Assembly (NCBI RefSeq): GCF_000009265.1
Contig: NC_008380.1
Span: 1,369,501 to 1,433,500 of the forward strand
Reading direction: 5' to 3'
Source of the DNA: Rhizobium johnstonii 3841
GTDB lineage: Bacteria > Pseudomonadota > Alphaproteobacteria > Rhizobiales > Rhizobiaceae
Length of the DNA stretch: 64,000 bases
Numbering within the stretch: the stretch's first letter is position 1; each line of letters opens with the position of its first letter. This document shows, one piece after another, positions 17,861-26,295 of the stretch. The notes beneath the pieces were generated by a model, which searched no databases, was not told the DNA's origin, and worked only from the letters and a program-made list of their open reading frames with translations. Both the position numbers and the translations under genes were made by a program.

Positions 17861-18242
17861 GTCTCTTTCTTTTTCTTACGGGCTTTTTCTTGCGGGCGCA
17901 GCCGTTAGACCTTTGCGACGCCTTTGACAACCCGCCCTGTTGTTGAGGGTAACATCGCCGAGCGCTTTCAAAGAAACGCGCTATATCAGCGGAAGCGCTG
18001 AACAAACGGCTCCGTTGCCGGGGGTTCAACGCCGCTCGCGCGCCACTGCGTCACGAGACTGTCGGGGCCGATATCGGTACTTCGGGGCGTTTCCGCAAGG
18101 TCCGCCAATGCCGCATCAGCTATGCGGAAATGACTGAGGCCCGAGGGTTTCGAAAGGTTCTGCACCTGTAATACCGCCGACACAGAAGGGGTGCATAGAA
18201 CGCGGCGGCCGTTCTTGGGGCCGTCCTTCCACGCCGTCCCGG
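17861..18242. other. Intergenic stretch, no supported gene
   Basis: 382 bases between the cupin gene and the isomerase-like gene. A 90-codon minus-strand ORF (17986-18258) has no ribosome binding site and no recognised domain, so I do not call it. I see no terminator, riboswitch or transfer RNA. Confidence 0.4.
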
Positions 18243-18268
18243 CATTCACATTGATCATTCACATTGAT
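18243..18268. repeat. Tandem 13-bp repeat (CATTCACATTGAT x2)
   Basis: Two exact head-to-tail copies directly in front of the GGAG ribosome binding site of the next gene. The spacing would let it serve as an operator or a slippage hot spot. Confidence 0.45.
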
Positions 18269-18279
18269 GGAGCGCATCC

Positions 18280-19098
18280 ATGTCCTCTCTTCCCGTCGTC
18301 GGCGCCGCCATGACGCTCGATGAAGTTGAACTTCACCGTGATTGGCTCTTCGAAAAGTCCCGCGATCTCGAATTGCAGAGCTTCATCGATGCCGAGGTTC
18401 TGAACGGCGACTGGGCGCCGCTTGCCGCCCGCACCAGGCGGCTTCTCGACGGTCATGGCGGCCGCCTCGGCATTCACGGCCCGTTCTGGGGCTTCACCAT
18501 CGCCTCGGAAGATCCCGATATCCGCGCCATCGTCACCCGGCGCCTGCTGCAGGGCCTCGATGTCTGCGCCGCCATCGGCGCGACCCATATGGTCATCCAC
18601 AGCCCTTATACGTCCTGGTCCTACAACAATCTCGACGACAATGCCGGCGCCCGCGAAGCCTTGGCCGAGCGCACGCACATGACCCTGCGCGACGCCGTCA
18701 GGCGCGCCGAGGATATCGGCTGCACAATGGTCATCGAGAACATCGAGGACAAGGATCCGCATATTCGCGTGGCGCTTGCCGAGAGCTTCAATTCGCCAGC
18801 GGTCACGGTCTCGATCGATACCGGTCACGCCCATTATGCCCATGGCTATACCGGTGCGCCGCCGGTCGATTATTACGTCAAGGCCGCCGGCAATCGCCTC
18901 CAGCATGTCCACCTGCAGGATGCCGACGGATATGCCGACCGCCACTGGAGCCTCGGCGAAGGCACGATCCGCTGGCATGCCGTCTTCGCAGCCCTTGCCA
19001 AGCTCGAAAGCAATCCGCGCCTCATCATCGAGATCAAGGACAAGTTGAAGATCCCGGCCTCTGCTGCCTATCTCGCCTCAATCGGCGTGGCCGAATAA
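18280..19098 (+). CDS. Sugar phosphate isomerase/epimerase family TIM-barrel protein
   Basis: 272 residues. The AP-endonuclease-2-like TIM barrel is shown by successive strand ends GIHGPFWG, THMVIHSPYTSW, CTMVIENIED, SIDTGHAH and LQHVHLQDADG. The metal site is provided by His, Glu (the E of IENIED), Asp (of SIDTGH), His (of GHAH and VHLQD) and the late Glu of IIEIKD. Members isomerise or epimerise sugars or act in inositol catabolism; no specific substrate can be named. ATG 18280 has GGAG at 7-base spacing. Confidence 0.82.
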   Translation: MSSLPVVGAAMTLDEVELHRDWLFEKSRDLELQSFIDAEVLNGDWAPLAARTRRLLDGHGGRLGIHGPFWGFTIASEDPDIRAIVTRRLLQGLDVCAAIGATHMVIHSPYTSWSYNNLDDNAGAREALAERTHMTLRDAVRRAEDIGCTMVIENIEDKDPHIRVALAESFNSPAVTVSIDTGHAHYAHGYTGAPPVDYYVKAAGNRLQHVHLQDADGYADRHWSLGEGTIRWHAVFAALAKLESNPRLIIEIKDKLKIPASAAYLASIGVAE

Positions 19099-19112
19099 GG
19101 CCAGTTGCCCGT

Positions 19113-19158
19113 TCCACTCTCCCTGGTTCCTGTGTTCGTCACAGGCGGGGAGGGTGGA
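19113..19158. terminator. Bidirectional stem-loop between convergent genes
   Basis: Outer stem TCCACTCTCCC / GGGAGGGTGGA (11 bp, one G-U type mismatch) enclosing an inner stem CCTGTG / CACAGG. It lies between convergent genes ending at 19098 and 19165 and could end transcription from both sides, although it lacks a clear U-run. Confidence 0.5.
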
Positions 19159-19164
19159 GTTCCC

Positions 19165-20208
19165 TCATGAAAACCGGGTAATCACGCTGATCCCCGTAGA
19201 CTCAGCCTTGTCGAGCGCCATCAGCGCCGGCACGGCCTCCTCGAGGCTGATGCGGCGTCCGATCAGCTTCTGCGGTGCGATCTTTCCGGCCGAAAGCATC
19301 GACAGCATGGCGTCGTATCGCCATGCCTGCATGCCGTGGCTGCCGTAGATTTCCAGCTCTTGGCCGATCACCTGTGCCATCGGGATTTGCGGCGTCGCAT
19401 GCTCGCCGAGCATCAACCCCACCTGCACATGCCGTCCGCGCCGGCGCAGATTCTTGATCGAGTTGAAGCAGGTGACGGGATGGCCGAGCGCGTCGATCGA
19501 GACATGCGCGCCGCCCTTGGTGATCTCGCGCACCGCCTCCGCCACATCGGCGACGCCTGACGCGTTGACCGTCGCCACCGCCCCGCACTCCCGGGCAAAG
19601 GCGAGCTTCTCCTCGGAAATGTCGATGCCGATCGCATTCGCCCCAAGCGCCGTGGCGATCATGATCGCCGACAGGCCGACACCGCCGCAGCCATGCACTG
19701 AGATCCATTCGCCGGGCCTGGTGCGCGCCTGGTCGGCGACGGCGCGAAACGAGGTGGCGAAGCGGCAGCCGAGGCTTGCCGCCGTCGCATCGTCGATCGT
19801 ATCGGGCAGGTGCACCAGATTGGTATCGGCATAATCGATCGCCACATATTCGGCAAACGACCCCCAATGGGTGAAGCCCGGCTGGAACTGGTTCGGGCAG
19901 ACCTGCTGGTTGCCGGAATGGCACTCCCCGCAATGGCCGCAGCCGGAAACGAAGGGCACGGTCACCCGGTCGCCCACCTTGAAGCGCATCACGCCGCGGC
20001 CGGTGGCGACGATCCGCCCGGCAAGCTCATGTCCCGGCACATGCGGCAGGCGGATATCCGGGTCGTGGCCCATCCAGCCGTGCCAGTCACTGCGGCAGAG
20101 CCCGCTGGCCCCGACGGATATGACGACACCGTCCTCTGTCGGAGTCGGATCGGCAACGGTGCGGATTTCGGGCGCCTGTTCGAAGGCTTCGTAGAACATG
20201 GCTTTCAT
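19165..20208 (-). CDS. Zinc-dependent alcohol dehydrogenase (MDR superfamily)
   Basis: 347 residues from the ATG at 20208; a longer frame upstream has no family-like N-terminus. Catalytic zinc ligands are Cys of LCRSDWHG, His of VPGHE, and a distal Cys. The structural zinc motif [15 protein letters not shown] is complete. The dinucleotide fold shows as [17 protein letters not shown]. It oxidises an alcohol or polyol with NAD(P); the substrate is unknown. It converges with the TIM-barrel gene and faces the aminotransferase at 20457 across a 248-base divergent region. Confidence 0.88.
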   Translation of the reverse strand: MKAMFYEAFEQAPEIRTVADPTPTEDGVVISVGASGLCRSDWHGWMGHDPDIRLPHVPGHELAGRIVATGRGVMRFKVGDRVTVPFVSGCGHCGECHSGNQQVCPNQFQPGFTHWGSFAEYVAIDYADTNLVHLPDTIDDATAASLGCRFATSFRAVADQARTRPGEWISVHGCGGVGLSAIMIATALGANAIGIDISEEKLAFARECGAVATVNASGVADVAEAVREITKGGAHVSIDALGHPVTCFNSIKNLRRRGRHVQVGLMLGEHATPQIPMAQVIGQELEIYGSHGMQAWRYDAMLSMLSAGKIAPQKLIGRRISLEEAVPALMALDKAESTGISVITRFS

Positions 20209-20456
20209 CGGCGTCTTCCCTTGCTGCTTATCCGCTGTTGCGCCCATCATCGCATGCGGCAGCCAGCCATTCCAACATTCCATTCCATCATTTTTGCTGA
20301 TGCACCCATCGATGAAGCTGCCGTTGCTGCGCACGAATATTGCGGCCTGGCGCCATTCCCCGGCATTTTCTTGCTTCCGTGTTTCCGCTCGGGATTTGTC
20401 CTTGACCCGGCTTGCCGCGGCGGTTTTTCCTTCTCCGGCTTCAGGAGGAAACCATC

Positions 20457-21344
20457 ATGGCCGTCGATACATCACCCCGTTCAACCACCTGGACTCATGT
20501 CGACGGAGAGTGGCTCCCCGGCAATCCGCCGCTGATCGGGCCTACCTCGCATGCCATGTGGCTGGGCTCGACGGTCTTCGACGGCGCCCGCTGGTTCGAC
20601 GGCATCGCGCCGGATCTCGACCTGCACTGCCAGCGCATCAACCGCTCGGCGCTCGCCATGGGCCTGAAGCCGGTGAAATCAGCCGAGGAGATTGTGGCAC
20701 TTGCCTGGGAAGGCGTTGCGAAATTCGATGGCGCCACGGCGATTTATATCAAGCCGATGTATTGGGGCGAGCACGGTTCGCCGGGCAGCGTCGTCGCCGT
20801 CGACGGGGAATCGACCCGCTTCGCGCTCTGCCTGTTCGAGGCGCCGATGGGCGGCCATGGCGGCACAAGCCTCACAGTCTCGCCCTATCGCCGCCCGTCG
20901 CCGGAAACGGCGATGACCGAGGCGAAGACCGGCTCGCTCTATCCAAACAGCGGCCGCATGATCGCCGAAGCGCGCAGCCGCGGTTTCGACAATGCGCTGG
21001 TGCGCGACCTGAACGGCAACGTCGTCGAGACCGCTTCCTCGAACGTCTTCATGGTCAAGGACGGCGTGGTGATGACGCCCGCCGCCAACCGCACCTTCCT
21101 CGCCGGCATTACGCGTTCCCGCGTCATCGGCCTGCTGCGCAAGGCCGGTTTCGACGTGCATGAAGCAGCGCTCTCCGTCGAGGATTTCCTGCAGGCCGAC
21201 GAGATCTTCACCACCGGCAACTATTCCAAAGTCGTCGGCGTCACCCGCCTCGACGACCGCAATCTCCAGGAAGGCCCGGTCACCCGCAAGGCGCTGGAAC
21301 TTTACATGGACTGGGCCTTCGGCCGCAGCGAGAGCGAGGAGTGA
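20457..21344 (+). CDS. Class IV aminotransferase (branched-chain aminotransferase-like)
   Basis: 295 residues from the ATG at 20457, which has AGGAGGAA at 5-base spacing. Fold-type IV features: the PLP lysine region KTGSLYPNSGRMIAEA, the 'GFDNALVRDLNGNVVETASS' strand with the conserved Glu, and NVFMVKDGVVMTP. It transfers amino groups between glutamate and branched-chain or related amino acids using PLP in the cytosol. D-amino acid aminotransferase or ADC lyase are alternatives within the same class; the 'MWLGSTVFDGARWFDG' start suits IlvE-like members. Confidence 0.85.
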   Translation: MAVDTSPRSTTWTHVDGEWLPGNPPLIGPTSHAMWLGSTVFDGARWFDGIAPDLDLHCQRINRSALAMGLKPVKSAEEIVALAWEGVAKFDGATAIYIKPMYWGEHGSPGSVVAVDGESTRFALCLFEAPMGGHGGTSLTVSPYRRPSPETAMTEAKTGSLYPNSGRMIAEARSRGFDNALVRDLNGNVVETASSNVFMVKDGVVMTPAANRTFLAGITRSRVIGLLRKAGFDVHEAALSVEDFLQADEIFTTGNYSKVVGVTRLDDRNLQEGPVTRKALELYMDWAFGRSESEE

Positions 21345-21366
21345 GGAGAGGTCCCGCGAAGCGGGA

Positions 21367-21391
21367 GCAATCGATCCAGTGAATCGATTGC
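21367..21391. repeat. 9-bp inverted repeat after aminotransferase gene
   Basis: GCAATCGAT / ATCGATTGC with a 7-base loop, beginning 23 bases after the stop codon. It may act as a terminator-like end or be part of a dispersed rhizobial repeat; there is no U-run. Confidence 0.4.
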
Positions 21392-21455
21392 AACGACGAA
21401 CGCCCGAAGCGCAAGCGCAGGGCTGCAGCGGTTCGGCGGATCAGAGCCCAGCCCG

Positions 21456-21531
21456 CCCCTCATCCGCCTGCCGGCACCTTCTCCCCGCTTGCGGGGCGAA
21501 GGGGGATAGCCGCAGCCTCTCAGTTCACGCA
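21456..21531. repeat. RIME-type element, truncated copy 3
   Basis: Starts CCCCTCATCCGCCTGCCGGC and carries the first hairpin (CCCCGC-TT-GCGGGG). It then diverges near 21525-21531, just before the stop codon of the orphan gene at 21539. The second half of the element (which ends GTTAGGGTGAGGG elsewhere) is missing here, so the element appears interrupted. Confidence 0.7.
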
Positions 21532-21538
21532 AGGGTCG

Positions 21539-21832
21539 TCAAAAGTACTCATCTCGCCTGTAGAAATTGCCGTAGAGGTGCGTCAGCACCGAATTGGCTG
21601 CCAATTTTTCTTCATCGCTGTCGCCATAAACCAGTTTGGGCGGATCGCTTTCGCTAAAGATGAGAGCGACAAAATGATTGTAACCCGCGCCGGCGATCCC
21701 TGTCGAAACGTCGCGCCCCTCGATGATCGTACCGTTCTGTGCAGAGCCACTCGCGGCTGCCGACGCTTCGAAACGCGATTTATTGAAAATGACGTACCAT
21801 AGCCAAGGATCGAACAAAGGCACGGTGATCAT
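21539..21832 (-). CDS. Hypothetical protein (AT-richer orphan pair, second gene)
   Basis: 97 residues from the ATG at 21832, two bases after the stop of the upstream gene (TGACGATG), so the two are coupled. It contains FDPWLWYVIFNKSRFEA, 'GYNHFVALIFSESDPP' and an acidic stretch YGDSDEEK, ending NFYRRDEYF. No signal peptide and no family recognised. Base composition is visibly lower in G+C than the surroundings. A small immunity- or effector-type function is only a guess. Confidence 0.5.
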   Translation of the reverse strand: MITVPLFDPWLWYVIFNKSRFEASAAASGSAQNGTIIEGRDVSTGIAGAGYNHFVALIFSESDPPKLVYGDSDEEKLAANSVLTHLYGNFYRRDEYF

Positions 21833-21834
21833 CG

Positions 21835-22167
21835 TCAAACCGGAACAATGATGATAGCAATAAGACGACTCACCATTCCACGGATACGACGACGAAATAA
21901 CGCGACTAATGCGCCGATAAACCAAACGAACAGTATGCCCGCGACCGAGAGAAAGAGCAGCGGCCCTCCCAATAGATCCAAGAGTCCTCGTAGCCCATTG
22001 GCCGAATCAAGCGGCCAAAAATCCAAGGCGCGATGGTAAGCTGCACACGCGATGCCAAGAAAAGCGGCGATGACCATTCGCCGAACATTCCAAATATCTA
22101 TGGGCACAGCCGACACACCATCCTGTTGTTTTTCATAGTCGAATGGTGTCCAGCGAAGTCGAGGCAT
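21835..22167 (-). CDS. Hypothetical membrane protein (AT-richer orphan pair, first gene)
   Basis: 110 residues. A hydrophobic helix (about 31-47), a second long one (about 66-90, GGPLLFLSVAGILFVWFIGA) and a basic loop (RRRIRG) suggest an inner membrane protein with two or three spans. The start at 22167 has no ribosome binding site; an internal Met at 22077 is an alternative. It overlaps nothing upstream, and its stop is immediately followed by the next gene. No family recognised. Confidence 0.5.
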   Translation of the reverse strand: MPRLRWTPFDYEKQQDGVSAVPIDIWNVRRMVIAAFLGIACAAYHRALDFWPLDSANGLRGLLDLLGGPLLFLSVAGILFVWFIGALVALFRRRIRGMVSRLIAIIIVPV

Positions 22168-22243
22168 TTTTGGGGCCGAACGGCATTGCTGCCGAATTCC
22201 GCTGTGTTGCAGTGAAGGGTGACCTCCAATGTAAAATTACCCC

Positions 22244-23146
22244 TCACGTCATCCACTTCCGATGCTCAGCAAATCTCTCCGCCAAGAGATCGATGAACAG
22301 CCGCACCTTCGTCGGCAGATGGCTGCGGTTGGGGTAGACGGCGTTGATGTTGAATTCCACCGGCCGGTAGTCCGGCATGATCTTCACCAGCCGCCCTTCG
22401 GCGATGTCGTCGAACACCACGAAACTCGGCGCCAGGAAGATGCCCCGCCCGGTCAGCGTCAGGAAACGCAGCATCTCGGCGCTGTTGGAGACGACGTTGC
22501 CGCTGATCTTGACGCTCTCCTTGTTCCCCTCGCCATCCTCGAAGCGCCATTCGTCGCCATAGGGGTAATAGGCATATTGCAGGCAATTGTGATCGGCGAC
22601 CTCGGCCGGCGTCTTCGGCATCGGATGGCTCTGGAAATAGGCCGGCGAGCAGACGAGCATATGGCGCCAGGGTGTCAGCTTGCGGGCGACGAGTGATGAA
22701 TCCGGCGGCGGTACGGTGCGCATCACCAGGTCGTAGCCATCCTCGATCATGTCGACCATCCGTTCGCCGACGCTGAAATCGAGTGAGATCGACGGATAAA
22801 GCTCCATAAATTCGCTGACGACGGGCAGCAGGAAACGCACGATGGCACTGCTGGTATAGACCTTCAGCGTGCCCCGCGGCGTCGTGCTCAGCGCGCCGGC
22901 CGTCCGGTCCGCCTCATCGAGTTCGGCCAGGATCTGCGACGAGCGCTCATAATAATATTTGCCGGTCTCCGTCAGGCTGACCTTGCGCGTCGTGCGGTTA
23001 AGCAGCCGCACGCCGAGCCGGTCCTCCAGCGATTGCACGTGATTGCCGACCATGGTGACGGACATGTTGAGCCGGCGCGCGGCGGCGGAAAAACCGCCGC
23101 ATTCCACCACGCGGCCAAACACCATGAGGCTGGTTAGTCGATCCAT
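22244..23146 (-). CDS. LysR family transcriptional regulator
   Basis: 300 residues. The N-terminal winged HTH has MDRLTSLMVFGRVVECGGFS and 'LNMSVTMVGNHVQSLEDRLG' (residues 1-60), followed by the LysR substrate-binding domain. It lies divergent to the EmrA gene (139-base shared promoter region), so it probably controls the efflux operon at 23285-27501. The inducer is not known. The 'PRGTLKVYTSSAIVRFLLP' stretch is the normal hinge to the effector domain. Confidence 0.9.
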   Translation of the reverse strand: MDRLTSLMVFGRVVECGGFSAAARRLNMSVTMVGNHVQSLEDRLGVRLLNRTTRKVSLTETGKYYYERSSQILAELDEADRTAGALSTTPRGTLKVYTSSAIVRFLLPVVSEFMELYPSISLDFSVGERMVDMIEDGYDLVMRTVPPPDSSLVARKLTPWRHMLVCSPAYFQSHPMPKTPAEVADHNCLQYAYYPYGDEWRFEDGEGNKESVKISGNVVSNSAEMLRFLTLTGRGIFLAPSFVVFDDIAEGRLVKIMPDYRPVEFNINAVYPNRSHLPTKVRLFIDLLAERFAEHRKWMT

Positions 23147-23284
23147 ATTGCCCTCGGATTATCCGCTGAGAGTTGATGATCCTTCCCGATTTAAGCAGAT
23201 TATCAAAATGAATGTCAGGGTGCATTTTCCTTCGCATCGAACAGGGCCTCTCGCAGAGGAGGCCAACGGTGAAGGAGAATGACG

Positions 23285-24541
23285 ATGGTCGAGTTGCCCC
23301 GCAAAGACGTTTTCGAAAGTGCGAGGGAGGCTGAGCAGATCCTGGCCGAGGAAGCCGCCAGGGCACCCGCCGTCGAGGCGCGCCCCATGCCTGTCTCCGA
23401 AGCGCCGGTTGCGGACGCACCGGTCGCGGATGCTCCCAAAAAGACTGGCCGTCGCATCGTCAAGCGCGCCGTCATCGCCGCCGTCCTGCTTGCCGGCGTC
23501 GCTTTCGCTGGCGACTTCGGCTACCGCTACTGGACGGTCGGCCGCTTCATCGAATCCACCGACGATGCCTATGTGAAAGCCGATTACACCACCGTCGCCC
23601 CGAAGGTCGCCGGCTATATCAAGGCAGTGCTCGTCAACGACAATGACGCGGTCAAGGCCGGCCAGGTTCTCGCCCGTATCGACGACCGCGACTTTCAGGC
23701 CGCATTGTCGCAGGCGAAGGCCGATGTGAAGGCGGCCGAGGCCGCCATCACCAATATCGACGCCCAGATCTCTCTGCAGCAATCGGTGATCGAGCAGGCC
23801 AAGGCGACGGTCGATGCCTCGCAGGCCTCGTTCGATTTTGCCGTGTCCGATGCCGCCCGCTCGGCCCGCCTGATCACCAACGGCGCCGGCACCCAGTCTC
23901 GTGCCGAACAGACGCAGTCGGCCCGCGACCAGGCCGCTGCCGCCGTCGAGCGCGACCGGGCAGCCCTCGTCACGGCTCAGAACAAGGTGCCGGTGCTTCA
24001 GACTGAGCGCGAACAGACGGTTGCCCAGCGCGACCGTGCGGCGGCCGCCGCGCAGCAGGCGGAGCTCAACCTCTCCTATACGGATATCGTCGCCGCCGTC
24101 GACGGCACGGTCGGCGCCCGGTCGATCCGGGTCGGCCAGTATGTCACCTCGGGCACCCAGCTGATGGCCGTCGTGCCGCTGCATGCGGTCTATGTCGTCG
24201 CCAATTTCAAGGAAACGCAGCTGACCTATATCAGCCCCGGCCAGTCGGTGGAGATCAAGATCGACAGCTTTCCCGATATCTCGATCAAGGGCCATGTCGA
24301 CAGCGTTTCGCCGGCAAGCGGGCTGGAATTCTCGCTGCTGCCGCCGGACAATGCCACCGGCAATTTCACCAAGATCGTCCAGCGCATCCCGGTCAAGATC
24401 GTCATCGACGACGAGGCTCTGAGCGGCCTGTTGCGCTCGGGCATGTCGGTCGAGCCCGAAATCGATACCAAGGCTGCCCAAACCCATGCTGCCCAGACCT
24501 CTGGGGCAGCCAAGGAGGGATCATCCAACCCTGCTGGATGA
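23285..24541 (+). CDS. HlyD/EmrA-type membrane fusion protein
   Basis: 418 residues from the ATG at 23285 (AAGGAG, 7-base spacing; an ATG six bases earlier is too near the site). A cytoplasmic lead (1-58) precedes one membrane helix (RAVIAAVLLAGVAFAGDFG), then the HlyD beta-barrel and coiled-coil hairpin: 'VESTDDAYVKAD' type core (STDDAYVKADYTTVAPKVAG), long Ala/Gln-rich helices, and a C-terminal barrel. It links the EmrB pump to an outer membrane channel for export of amphipathic drugs. First gene of the emrA-emrB-cyclase cluster. Confidence 0.9.
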   Translation: MVELPRKDVFESAREAEQILAEEAARAPAVEARPMPVSEAPVADAPVADAPKKTGRRIVKRAVIAAVLLAGVAFAGDFGYRYWTVGRFIESTDDAYVKADYTTVAPKVAGYIKAVLVNDNDAVKAGQVLARIDDRDFQAALSQAKADVKAAEAAITNIDAQISLQQSVIEQAKATVDASQASFDFAVSDAARSARLITNGAGTQSRAEQTQSARDQAAAAVERDRAALVTAQNKVPVLQTEREQTVAQRDRAAAAAQQAELNLSYTDIVAAVDGTVGARSIRVGQYVTSGTQLMAVVPLHAVYVVANFKETQLTYISPGQSVEIKIDSFPDISIKGHVDSVSPASGLEFSLLPPDNATGNFTKIVQRIPVKIVIDDEALSGLLRSGMSVEPEIDTKAAQTHAAQTSGAAKEGSSNPAG

Positions 24542-24555
24542 TCCTTTCCCTTTTT

Positions 24556-24608
24556 CCCGAATGATCCCGATCATTCCCGAATTGATCCCGATCGTTCCTG
24601 AATGATCA
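24556..24608. repeat. Imperfect tandem repeat, about 20 bp x 2.5
   Basis: Units CCCGAATGATCCCGATCATT, then CCCGAATTGATCCCGATCGT(T), then CCTGAATGATCAC. The GATC-rich units lie in the 119-base gap between the membrane fusion and pump genes. They could fold into small stems, or be slippage products. Confidence 0.55.
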
Positions 24609-24660
24609 CCCGGACCCCGTCATGAGAAAGTTTCCCGCGAGAGCTGGAAGGAGATAAGCC

Positions 24661-26265
24661 ATGGCCACTCTTCAGATCGCCGCAAACGGCAATGCGCTGG
24701 CGGCCCCCGCGGCACCTGCCGCCATGAGCCCGCTGCGCATGTGGGCTGCCGTTGTCGGTTCGACGCTCGGCGCTTTCATGGCGGTCCTCAATATCCAGAT
24801 CGTCAATGCCTCGCTTGCCGATATCCAGGGCGCGATCGGCGCCGGCACCGATGACGGCGGCTGGATTTCGACCTCCTATCTGATCGCCGAGATCGTCGTC
24901 ATTCCGCTCAGCGCCTGGCTGGCGCGCGTCTTCTCGCTCCGCAATTACCTGCTCACCAACGCCATCCTCTTCCTGATCTTTTCTGTTGCCTGCGCCTTCG
25001 CGGCCAATCTGCAGCAGATGATCATCCTGCGCGCCGTTCAGGGCTTTTCCGGCGGCGTGCTGATCCCGATGGCCTTCACCATCATCATCACGCTGCTGCC
25101 CAAGGCCAAGCAACCGGTCGGCCTTGCCCTCTTTGCCCTGTCTGCCACCTTCGCACCGGCGATCGGCCCGACGATCGGCGGTTATCTCACCGAGAACTGG
25201 GGCTGGGAACATATCTTCTATGTCAACCTGGTGCCCGGTGCGCTGATGGTCGGCCTGCTCTGGGCCTCGCTCGACCGCGCACCGATGGACCTGAAGCTGC
25301 TCGCCAAGGGCGACTGGCCTGGTATCGTCACCATGGCGATCGGCCTGGCGGCCCTGCAGACCGTGCTGGAAGAGGGCAACAAGGAAGACTGGTTCGGCTC
25401 CGATTTCATCGTCCGCCTGTCTGTTATCGCCGCCGTCTCGCTGACGCTGTTCCTGATCATCGAGCTGAAGACCGCCAATCCGCTCTTGAACCTGCGCCTG
25501 CTGGTGCGCCGCAATTTCGGCTTCGGCATCGTCGCCAATTTCCTGCTCGGCATTGCGCTTTACGGCTCGGTCTTCGTGCTGCCGATCTATCTGGCTCGCA
25601 TCCAGGGCTATAATTCCGAGCAGATCGGCATGGTTCTCGCCTGGACCGGCATCCCGCAGCTGCTGCTGATCCCGCTGGTGCCGCGGCTGATGAAGCGTTT
25701 CGATGTGCGCTTGCTGATCATCGTCGGCTTTGCCCTCTTCGCCGCCTCGAACTTCATGAACGTGCACATGACCGGCGATTATGCGAGCGATCAGCTGTTC
25801 TGGCCGAACATCGTCCGCGCGATCGGTCAGGCGCTCGTCTTCACACCGCTCTCGGCAATCGCCACCGCCGGCATCGAGCAGGAGAATGCCGGTTCGGCTT
25901 CCGCGCTCTTCAACATGATGCGCAATCTCGGCGGCGCCGTCGGCATCGCCTCGCTGCAGACCTTCCTGTCGAAGCGCGAACAGTTCCACTCGAACATCCT
26001 GACCCACTCGGTCTCGGTCTTCGAGGAAGCCACCCGCGATCGTATCGCCAGGCTCACCGGCTATTTCATGAACCACGGCGTCAGCGATCAGGCGCTCGCC
26101 GGCCACAAGGCCGTCGTCGCCATCGCGCTCAAAATACGCAAGCAGGCCAATATCATGGCCTTCAGCGACACCTTCTTCCTGCTCGGCGTCGCCCTCGTCG
26201 TCGCCCTGCTTGCAACTCTGCTTCTGAAAAAACCCGGTCAACTCTCCGGCGGCGGCGCCCACTAG
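24661..26265 (+). CDS. DHA2 family multidrug MFS exporter (EmrB-like)
   Basis: 534 residues with about 14 hydrophobic helices. Motif A is seen around 'AWLARVFSLRNYLLTNAI' and motif C-like 'ALSATFAPAIGPTIGGYLTE' in helix 5, both typical of proton/drug antiporters of the DHA2 family. The start MATLQIAANGN is preceded by GGAAGGAG. Together with the EmrA-like protein upstream it would form an inner membrane drug exporter. The 119-base gap contains the tandem repeat above. Confidence 0.92.
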   Translation: MATLQIAANGNALAAPAAPAAMSPLRMWAAVVGSTLGAFMAVLNIQIVNASLADIQGAIGAGTDDGGWISTSYLIAEIVVIPLSAWLARVFSLRNYLLTNAILFLIFSVACAFAANLQQMIILRAVQGFSGGVLIPMAFTIIITLLPKAKQPVGLALFALSATFAPAIGPTIGGYLTENWGWEHIFYVNLVPGALMVGLLWASLDRAPMDLKLLAKGDWPGIVTMAIGLAALQTVLEEGNKEDWFGSDFIVRLSVIAAVSLTLFLIIELKTANPLLNLRLLVRRNFGFGIVANFLLGIALYGSVFVLPIYLARIQGYNSEQIGMVLAWTGIPQLLLIPLVPRLMKRFDVRLLIIVGFALFAASNFMNVHMTGDYASDQLFWPNIVRAIGQALVFTPLSAIATAGIEQENAGSASALFNMMRNLGGAVGIASLQTFLSKREQFHSNILTHSVSVFEEATRDRIARLTGYFMNHGVSDQALAGHKAVVAIALKIRKQANIMAFSDTFFLLGVALVVALLATLLLKKPGQLSGGGAH

Positions 26266-26295
26266 CGCCGCGCGACCCTCAAGGAGGAGAAAGCC

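Noticed and set aside
17986..18258. 90-codon minus-strand ORF between the cupin and isomerase-like genes
   Set aside because: No ribosome binding site, no recognised domain, and the start falls in a tandem repeat.
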